Assembly (NCBI GenBank): GCA_020849575.1
Contig: JADLFY010000063.1
Location: 1-8,672, forward strand
Source of the DNA: Candidatus Peregrinibacteria bacterium
GTDB taxonomy: Bacteria; Patescibacteriota; Gracilibacteria; UBA1369
DNA length: 8,672 nucleotides
Reading direction: 5' to 3'
Shown here: positions 1-5,116 of the stretch, piece by piece
Numbering within the stretch: position 1 is the first letter of the stretch
Layout of the letters: each line of letters opens with the position of its first letter
Notes under the pieces: model-generated
The model's database searches: none
What the model was told of the DNA's origin: nothing
Seen by the model: only the letters and a program-made list of their open reading frames with translations
Program-made: the position numbers and the translations under genes

Positions 1-515
1 ACAAGGGTGTACAATTCCCCCTGATATTCAGTAATGCTGTTGCCTACGCCCTGATTTCCTCCAGCCTGGGCGTTTGGACAAGCGTTGGCTGATCGGTCAA
101 TCATTCTGGGGAAGAATGATACCCAGGTGTTGCAGGGGATATTATAGACTGCTGGCATGCGGCTGGTGGAACTAACTCCAAGTAATTCGGTGTCAGAAAT
201 TTTGATCAAAGAGTGTATGGATATGCTGCTGGAACTAAGAGTGGTACAATTGCCAGTGGCTGTATTGTAGCTTTGGAAGGATGACCCGCCATTGACAGTG
301 TAAATTAGGCCATTTACTTCAGCAGAAGAGTGGGGTGAGAACTGTGAAGAGCAGCCTGTAGAAGTAGTGGCAACCCAGGTGGTCGGGGAGGCGGCTGGTA
401 CAGTAGTAGCGAAGAGGGCGGAAATAAACACAGCAAAAAAAGCGTACTTAATAGCAGCTTTAAAGTTGAGCCAGTTGTTTGACTTGTTTAAGGTTTTTTT
501 GTTGGTTTTTTCCAT
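1..515 (-). CDS. Exported Kelch-like, cysteine-containing protein (N-terminal part; runs off the left edge)
   Basis: This minus-strand frame is open from an ATG at 513-515 to the window edge, giving 171 codons plus two bases. The start MEKTNKKTLNKS is basic and is followed by a hydrophobic stretch (about residues 21-40, AIKYAFFAVFISALF) and then VPAAS, a plausible signal-peptidase site near residue 42. The mature part shows a loose repeated pattern: NGLIYTVNGG then SYNTATGNCTTL, SDTELLGV then VYNIPCNTWVSF, and finally YQGELYTLV. Alternating 'G-x-[IL]-Y-x-[VL]' strands followed by 'YN....C' strands look like Kelch-type beta-propeller blades. Four cysteines (residues 55, 90, 128, 146) suggest disulfides in an extracytoplasmic protein. 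It lies upstream of and divergent from the methyltransferase. The fold call is pattern-based; the export call is firmer. The family cannot be named from this fragment. Confidence 0.8.
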   Translation of the reverse strand, partial: MEKTNKKTLNKSNNWLNFKAAIKYAFFAVFISALFATTVPAASPTTWVATTSTGCSSQFSPHSSAEVNGLIYTVNGGSSFQSYNTATGNCTTLSSSSISIHSLIKISDTELLGVSSTSRMPAVYNIPCNTWVSFFPRMIDRSANACPNAQAGGNQGVGNSITEYQGELYTL

Positions 516-539
516 TTCTGGGCTATTTTTGTTTCTGTT

Positions 540-574
540 ATTATATTTATATATAGTTTGAGTGAACTTTGCAA
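540..574 (-). promoter_or_regulatory. Putative sigma70-type promoter for the leftward exported-protein gene
   Basis: Read on the minus strand, TTGCAA (569-574) lies 17 nt before TATAAA (546-551). A perfect TATAAT (540-545) follows immediately. Either -10 box would place the transcript start some 15-25 nt before the ATG at 515. The leader has no clear Shine-Dalgarno sequence. The region is AT-rich, so chance matches are possible. Confidence 0.45.
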
Positions 575-585
575 TTAAATATACT
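558..585 (+). promoter_or_regulatory. Putative sigma70-type promoter for the methyltransferase gene
   Basis: TTGAGT (558-563, 4 of 6 consensus bases) is separated by 16 nt from TATACT (580-585, 5 of 6). The expected transcript start, about 7 nt downstream near 592, leaves a leader of only about 8 nt before the ATG at 600, with no Shine-Dalgarno sequence. The message may therefore be nearly leaderless. The -35 box overlaps the -35/spacer region of the opposite promoter, so the two could compete or be co-regulated. Confidence 0.45.
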
Positions 586-599
586 ATAGTTTTTAAATA

Positions 600-1286
600 A
601 TGAAACATCAAAGTTTTGAGCAGTGGTTGGAGACAATTGGCGATATTGATTTGCCGATTTTTGATCAGGAAATTCAGACGCTTTTAAATGAGCTCGAGCG
701 ACAAAGTGAAATATATTGGAATGTGCCGGCTGAAGTGGGGGAGTTTTTTTATAAATTAATTGTAAAATTGCGTCCAAAACGACTGATGGAAGTGGGGACT
801 TCTAATGGATACTCCGCAATCCGTATGGGCCTTGCTTTAAAGCAAAATCCGGCTATCCATGTAGATGGTGATGCGGGTGTCGGTGCACAGGAGAGTGCTG
901 GAAAATTATTTACCATAGAATCTCATGGAGGCAGGTTTGAGCTGGCGGCGGCGAATATTAGAAGGGCAGGGCTGACGGATTTTGTTGTGCAGATAAAAGG
1001 TCATGCTCCAGAAATTTTTCATTCGGATGAAAATCTGAAGGTAGGAAATTTTGATCTGCTCTTTTTTGACGGGATAAAAAAACAGCATGTTGATTTTTTG
1101 GAACAGGGAATAGGTTTGTTGAAAGATGGCGGAGTGCTGATTGCAGATAATGTTACCAGCCATTGGAAAGATATGGAGGCTTTTGTCCGACGTGTTGAAG
1201 AGATGGGTGTTTTTGAAGGGAGGACTTTGGAAATCGGCGATGGCGTGTATGTTGGAATAAAAAAGGGAGGCGAAGCCTCCCTGTGA
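600..1286 (+). CDS. Class I SAM-dependent O-methyltransferase (COMT/CCoAOMT-like)
   Basis: A 228-residue cytosolic protein predicted to transfer a methyl group from S-adenosylmethionine to an unidentified hydroxyl acceptor. The SAM-binding motif I is at about residues 61-72 (RLMEVGTSNGYS). An acidic residue that normally contacts the SAM ribose is in FTIES (E107). FDLLFFDG (151-158) and IADN (181-184) match the positions that hold the metal ligands in catechol-type enzymes (D157, D183, N184). GLLKDGGVLIADN is the typical strand 5 region. The length is normal for the family. Residues about 84-101 form a Gly/Ala-rich insertion between beta strands 1 and 2. The C-terminal GGEASL is encoded by a terminator stem. 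It stands alone on the plus strand between two leftward transcription units, so context gives no substrate. The start is the first in-frame ATG after a candidate promoter, without a clear ribosome binding site. Confidence 0.88.
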   Translation: MKHQSFEQWLETIGDIDLPIFDQEIQTLLNELERQSEIYWNVPAEVGEFFYKLIVKLRPKRLMEVGTSNGYSAIRMGLALKQNPAIHVDGDAGVGAQESAGKLFTIESHGGRFELAAANIRRAGLTDFVVQIKGHAPEIFHSDENLKVGNFDLLFFDGIKKQHVDFLEQGIGLLKDGGVLIADNVTSHWKDMEAFVRRVEEMGVFEGRTLEIGDGVYVGIKKGGEASL

Positions 1287-1291
1287 TTTTT
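1259..1291 (-). terminator. Intrinsic terminator shared by convergent genes, inside the methyltransferase 3' end
   Basis: A perfect 7-bp GC-rich stem, GGGAGGC (1265-1271) and GCCTCCC (1275-1281), closes a three-base GAA loop. On the minus strand the stem is followed directly by six T (complement of 1259-1264), a textbook Rho-independent terminator 24 nt after the stop of the 717-residue gene. On the plus strand a weaker T run (1287-1291) follows after five bases, so it may act in both directions. The centre contains GCGAAGC, a heptamer known to form an exceptionally stable DNA mini-hairpin. Confidence 0.85.
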
Positions 1292-1304
1292 AGGTTTTAT
1301 ATTT

Positions 1305-3458
1305 TTATATAACCCGTATGGTGATGTTGGCGTGATATGTCCCTGGAGGCGTGCCTGCTGGAATTTCTACTGTAACAGTTGGATGCATGGAGAAAATTGT
1401 TTCCAGATTGCCATTTGGTAATACTGTCACCAGATTGATTTGGTCGTTTTCACTGGTGAATTTTCTTTCTATGCCTGTCTCGATTACTGCTGGGTCGCCG
1501 TTTTGACTAATCACTTTGGCTGTACCTGGATTGATGGTGATATGGTTGGCGGATATTGCTGAATTTCCAGAAAGAGAGCTGAAACTGCTGATGCTAATGC
1601 TGGTGTTCCAAGGTAAGTCTTTGTTTTGGACAAAAATGATTTCTCCCAGTTCCTGGGTAGCATAACGTTTTTCCTGGAAAGAAAATTGTTGAGGAGGGAG
1701 ATTGATTTTTTCACTTGGCATGAAAATGAAATTTACATTTGGAGTAGAAGTGATTTCTTCGATGGTCAGGGGAGTTTTTCCAAGTGTGTCGATCAAATGA
1801 GGATCGGCTTTGACTGTAGTTGTGTGATTTTCTGACACAATATCTTTGACGAACTCTGAATTGAGAATGTATTCACTTAATACATCTGGAGAAGCGGGGA
1901 TGTCCTGAATAATATTTTGGAGAAGATTAATTTCTTCAGCCAATTGTTTTGAATTGTCTGGTTGGATGGGTTGTACGGGAATAATTTCAGAAACTATTTC
2001 CGGAGTGCTGCTGCCGTCTTCGATTAAACCAATTTCTGTCGTGCTTTGAATGTCCTGAATAATTTCTACTGAATTTAGTGTTCTGGTGTTTAACTGATAG
2101 GCTTTTTCTCCATGATAGGAATTTACATATTCGCCGGCCAGTTCACTTTTGATCTGGATATTTTCATCACGATAATCCAGCATTTTTGCTGTGAGCAGAG
2201 TTGAGGCGAGTCGGATATCAACTTCTTCTCGGGTCAGATTGTTGTTGTAAATAATTTTTGGATTGGAATTTCCTTCATAACCTTTTACCAAAATAATTAC
2301 CCCGTCATTGTCTGGTCCGGTGATGTTTTCAAAATAAAGAGTATCTTTCTTGCTGTTTAGATAGATTTGATCGGTAGATTCATTATGTAATTTCTGAAGA
2401 ATGAAGAATTCGCCGTTTTCTACCTGGAAGGATCCATTCCAACGGGTCTTGGTCTCTGGTCTTTTTTCTTGGTTAAACTGGCCCCATTTAATGGTGGTTA
2501 CATAGCTGGTGGAGTCATGACTAGTCAAATCGGCTCTGAGCAGATGATTTAAACCAATATTGTTGAAAATTATGCTCATAAGGGCAATGCCTATGGTTGC
2601 AGCAATTACCTGAATCGGTTTTAGTTTTTTGGTGATGGCGAGTAAGGCCAGTCCTGCTATGACTAACAGAGCAAAAATAATGGAAGTGATATCAATGTCC
2701 CCGTTGTCACTATTGATGACGAACGTTTTGGTCAAATTATTTAATTCGATTACTGATTTGAGGTCGGCAGAAGTTTCATCAAGTTTTAATTGGAAGTTTT
2801 CACTTTCTTTGGGTTGAATATAAACTCCTGATTCGGCGGCATTTAGATTGTTATTGAGTACACTGATTTTTCCTTTGAGGAAGGTATTTCCGGAATTGTA
2901 AATGATGCCAGAGTAGATTTTGTTGACCTGATCATAGTTTGGATTGATCAGGACAAAGTCGTTTTGTACTGCGCCCAAAACATTTAATTTGAGTCTAATT
3001 CCGTGTTCAATATTGATGTCTGCTTCCGCTGTTTTTTCAGTGTAGCGGGCTACTATTGCTCCGAGATGTTCACCAACGCCGGCGCTTTCTGGTATGAGGA
3101 AATTGACTTTAATTTTCTTTGTTTCTCTTGGATTTAAAGAGATTTTATTTTCTGAGAGAGAAGCCCAGTTGTTGATATCCGAATAACTGTTTTCACTGTC
3201 TAATTTAAATTGGCTGTTTTTTTCTTCTGCATTGTTTTTGATTAATTCTATATCCAGTTTTTCTTCAGAATAATTGGTCAATTCGAGTTCCTGAGAAAAG
3301 CTTTCTCCCGGCTGGACATCTTTAATAATGGCGTTTAATCCGTTGGAAGTTTTGATATCCAGCTTGGTCATATTGATCAATGAATTGGCCAAAGATAATC
3401 CAGGTAGGCTTAGGGCCAATGTCATTAATATGCTGATTGTAGTGATTAAACGTTTCAT
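1305..3458 (-). CDS. Fusion of WxL-interacting (DUF916/DUF3324-like) ectodomain, membrane hairpin and C-terminal WxL-like domain
   Basis: This 717-residue protein starts with a signal peptide (1-24, ending LSLA). Residues about 28-145 form an Ig-like domain of DUF916 type: KDVQPGESFSQELELTNYS, then NPRETKKIKVNFLIPE and GEHLGAIVARYTE. This is colinear with the 204-residue neighbour. A second beta domain (about 151-250, with YNSGNTFLKGKISVL) resembles DUF3324. Two hydrophobic helices (257-276 and 282-300) flank the basic loop KKLKP, giving a hairpin with both long parts outside. Residues 310-415 are a beta-rich domain I do not recognise (KWGQFNQ, TRWNGSFQVENG). Residues about 420-580 are an acidic, Thr/Pro-rich linker with a possible helix at 504-520. 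Residues about 581-717 look WxL-like: LPWNTSISISSFSSLSG and the end IPAGTPPGTYHANITIRVI. It is the last gene of the operon, 13 nt after its neighbour, with no Shine-Dalgarno sequence. The inferred role is membrane anchor and peptidoglycan-binding surface protein. Domain assignments come from pattern recognition. Confidence 0.75.
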   Translation of the reverse strand: MKRLITTISILMTLALSLPGLSLANSLINMTKLDIKTSNGLNAIIKDVQPGESFSQELELTNYSEEKLDIELIKNNAEEKNSQFKLDSENSYSDINNWASLSENKISLNPRETKKIKVNFLIPESAGVGEHLGAIVARYTEKTAEADINIEHGIRLKLNVLGAVQNDFVLINPNYDQVNKIYSGIIYNSGNTFLKGKISVLNNNLNAAESGVYIQPKESENFQLKLDETSADLKSVIELNNLTKTFVINSDNGDIDITSIIFALLVIAGLALLAITKKLKPIQVIAATIGIALMSIIFNNIGLNHLLRADLTSHDSTSYVTTIKWGQFNQEKRPETKTRWNGSFQVENGEFFILQKLHNESTDQIYLNSKKDTLYFENITGPDNDGVIILVKGYEGNSNPKIIYNNNLTREEVDIRLASTLLTAKMLDYRDENIQIKSELAGEYVNSYHGEKAYQLNTRTLNSVEIIQDIQSTTEIGLIEDGSSTPEIVSEIIPVQPIQPDNSKQLAEEINLLQNIIQDIPASPDVLSEYILNSEFVKDIVSENHTTTVKADPHLIDTLGKTPLTIEEITSTPNVNFIFMPSEKINLPPQQFSFQEKRYATQELGEIIFVQNKDLPWNTSISISSFSSLSGNSAISANHITINPGTAKVISQNGDPAVIETGIERKFTSENDQINLVTVLPNGNLETIFSMHPTVTVEIPAGTPPGTYHANITIRVI

Positions 3459-3471
3459 GACTTTAGTTATT

Positions 3472-4503
3472 TTAGACGATGGTAAAGTTTAAGGTCATTT
3501 CGTAAACTCCGCTGAGTTGTCCTGCTGGAATAATTGTCTGTAAAAATGGTTGGAGATTCCATTCTCCTGGAGCCGCTCCATCACCGTTGCCAAGAGTGAG
3601 TGTTCTGGAATTGGCTGAAGTTACGGTTACACCTGCTCCTGGTGGAGTATCCATGCTAGTAGTGAGTTGTACGGTTTCGCTGTCAATAATTCTGGATATA
3701 TTGTTGGTCAGAGGCACTACGCCGCTGTCTGCCGGAAAGACTATTTCTTCTCCGGACTGGAAATTGTTGATATTATCAAGTTTTAAATTATTTCCAGATG
3801 AACCGGCAATAGTAGTGGCCTGACCTTTGAAAGGCGTGAGTTGTTCAGTCTGAATATTTAAATGGAAATCTGCGCTGTTTCCGTTAACCGTATCAAAACT
3901 TGGGACGTGACTATTGTCAGAATTTTTAATGGAAAAATTGGTCAGGGGAATACATTTTCTGTTATTTAATTGACAGTCTACGACGCGACGAATAATTGCT
4001 CCAGGACTTGGAATTGATGAGAGAGGAGTTGTAGAGATGATAGTTTCGGTGTCAGGGATGGAGGCTATGGTGTAGATTGTGCTGTCTACGTCTACTACTT
4101 GAAAGTTATCGCCAGGGAAAAGTCCGGTAGTGCTGGTGACTTTGATTTCTGTGGTAGTGCTGCCAGTGGTTACGCTGGTTTCCAGTAATTCGCTTCTTTT
4201 GATGTCGGTTGCTGAGACGATTACATCAAAGGGGTTTCCACCATTTTCATCGATTACTTTAAGAAAGTTATTTTCGGCCTGTCCAGGAGTGGTGTTCCCT
4301 ACGTCGGCAAATGAAAGTTGATTGGTATTTGATGAAGTAGAGCTGCTTAATGAAGTGAAATTAATTTCTGATGGACCACGTAATTTATATCCGCCTCCCA
4401 GAATTTCCAATGATAAAACCTGGGCAAAAAGAGGGCTGGCATTAATTAAAAGTGAAATAATGCTGGTAGCTAAAATTAATTTTTTTCCAAAAGTGTTTTT
4501 CAT
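3472..4503 (-). CDS. Exported WxL-like domain protein with two inserted modules
   Basis: A 343-residue protein with a signal peptide (1-27, ending PLFA before QVLS). The rest is essentially one WxL-like domain. INFTSL (47-52), LSFADVG, FLKVIDENGGNPFDVIVSATDI (80-101), LTNFSIKN (187-194) and the end GEWNL...LSGVYEMTLNFTIV line up in order with the C-terminal domain of the large upstream protein (VNFADLS, CLQVTDLDGTDFDLTVSMTNL, NTNFVIENND, GSWTI...LSGTYSGTITFTLI). Two related modules of about 60 residues interrupt it (111-173 and 228-296). Cys177 and Cys184 could form a disulfide. There is no membrane anchor after the signal peptide and no LPXTG, so retention would depend on peptidoglycan or a DUF916-type partner. 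The start codon overlaps the preceding stop as ATGA, which indicates translational coupling and fixes the start. WxL family membership is inferred by comparison within this window and from memory of the family. Confidence 0.75.
   Translation of the reverse strand: MKNTFGKKLILATSIISLLINASPLFAQVLSLEILGGGYKLRGPSEINFTSLSSSTSSNTNQLSFADVGNTTPGQAENNFLKVIDENGGNPFDVIVSATDIKRSELLETSVTTGSTTTEIKVTSTTGLFPGDNFQVVDVDSTIYTIASIPDTETIISTTPLSSIPSPGAIIRRVVDCQLNNRKCIPLTNFSIKNSDNSHVPSFDTVNGNSADFHLNIQTEQLTPFKGQATTIAGSSGNNLKLDNINNFQSGEEIVFPADSGVVPLTNNISRIIDSETVQLTTSMDTPPGAGVTVTSANSRTLTLGNGDGAAPGEWNLQPFLQTIIPAGQLSGVYEMTLNFTIV
3616..3822 (-). repeat. Inserted beta module B of the WxL-like protein
   Basis: Encodes residues 228-296. 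The pattern is a strand (NLKLDNINNF), QSGEEIVF, a spacer, NISRIIDSETVQLTT, then PPGAGVTV. It aligns with module A in the same protein: both have a strand, a turn with [PS]-G-[DE], an 'I-x-D-x-E-T' strand and a closing 'P-G-A' strand. It sits between the FHLNIQTEQL strand and the final SRTLTLG strand of the host domain. The similarity is at protein level and divergent, so this is not a recent DNA repeat. Confidence 0.55.
3985..4173 (-). repeat. Inserted beta module A of the WxL-like protein
   Basis: Encodes residues 111-173: EIKVTSTTGLFPGDNFQVV, a short spacer, IYTIASIPDTETIISTTPLS and SPGAIIRRV. It matches module B in order of elements. The form 'strand, G-L-F-x-x-G-D, strand, D-x-x-T-I-x-L, P-x-A-G-A-x-V' resembles a small beta module that I recall from many bacterial and phage surface proteins. 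It is inserted directly after the first FxV strand of the WxL-like fold. Confidence 0.55.
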
Positions 4504-5114
4504 ATTGCAGTTTTCTTATGATCTCTGCTCAGAGATACTGAGCTGATAACTATTCCCATTAATGAGGCGATAATAAGTACTATTTGATGGCTGCCAAGGG
4601 GAGAGTTGAAGACGTTGCTCTGAATGACTTTGCTGTCAGTGACATTGAGATAGATACGATTTCCGATGCGGCTGGTAAGATTGACGGCGCTGTCGCTGGA
4701 GATTTTGTTGGAAACCAGTACAGCCGCCTGATATTTCCCGAGTTTGGTTTGTGGAGGAATGTTGATATTTAAAGTAATTTGTTTTTTCTGATGAGCGGCC
4801 AGAGTCACCTGACTTTCTGAACTTTTGATCCAGTTGCCGGCATTTTTGGCTGGCTGATTTTCCAGTAATCTAATGTTTTCTTCGGCGCCGGTTGTCTCAA
4901 TAGTTTTGATATCCAGCGTGATTTCCTGATCGGAGAGATTTTCTACGGTGAGTTGATCCTGATACTCTGCTCCGGCGTTTACATCTCTGACAATCCATTT
5001 GTTTTGATTGATAGTGTGGCTGGGATAAGAGGTGAAACTTACTCCGGTGGAGGCCAGTGCCATTTGACTAGTCAAGCCCAGCAGAACCCCTATTTGTAGA
5101 AATTTTTTAAACAT
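4500..5114 (-). CDS. Short membrane-anchored DUF916-like protein (WxL-interacting type, single domain)
   Basis: A 204-residue protein with a signal peptide (1-21, ending MALA) and an Ig-like domain at about 22-137. A membrane helix spans about 176-194 (QIVLIIASLMGIVISSVSL) and a short basic tail (RDHKKTAI) lies inside the cell. VRDVNAGAEYQDQLTVENLS and LAAHQKKQITLNINIPPQ, then GKYQAAVLVSN, match the DUF916 pattern of 'PG...L...N.S', a 'K.....I..P' strand and a final 'GG.....VS' strand. The same order occurs in the N-terminal domain of the 717-residue protein, so the two are paralogous. A usual WxL-interacting protein has DUF916, DUF3324 and a membrane helix in about 340 residues; the second domain is reduced here to about 40 residues. 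The gene starts 2 nt after the preceding stop and overlaps the next start by 4 nt. The inferred role is membrane anchor or partner for the WxL-like proteins encoded on either side. Confidence 0.78.
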   Translation of the reverse strand: MFKKFLQIGVLLGLTSQMALASTGVSFTSYPSHTINQNKWIVRDVNAGAEYQDQLTVENLSDQEITLDIKTIETTGAEENIRLLENQPAKNAGNWIKSSESQVTLAAHQKKQITLNINIPPQTKLGKYQAAVLVSNKISSDSAVNLTSRIGNRIYLNVTDSKVIQSNVFNSPLGSHQIVLIIASLMGIVISSVSLSRDHKKTAI

Positions 5115-5116
5115 TT

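Noticed and set aside
367..561. Plus-strand open frame of 64 codons with a hydrophobic C-terminus
   Set aside because: It is antisense to the signal-peptide region of the minus-strand gene at 1-515 and to the promoter region. Its hydrophobicity comes from the AT-rich complement, and it has no ribosome binding site.
906..1163. Minus-strand open frame of 85 codons opposite the methyltransferase
   Set aside because: The plus-strand frame carries clear methyltransferase motifs across this stretch, and the antisense frame has no signal, domain or start context.
3587..3823. Plus-strand open frame of 78 codons opposite the 343-residue gene
   Set aside because: It lies wholly inside a well-supported minus-strand gene and its composition mirrors the Thr/Ser/Val-rich codons of that gene. 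Other antisense frames (1626-1835, 2629-2817, 4130-4546, 4584-4772, 7518-7718, 8249-8446) were dropped for the same reason.
4500..4503. Possible recoding of TGA (as in Gracilibacteria and Absconditabacteria)
   Set aside because: TGA ends the 204-residue gene at a classical ATGA overlap and ends the methyltransferase at a terminator stem, and no long gene here contains an in-frame TGA. The standard bacterial code fits.
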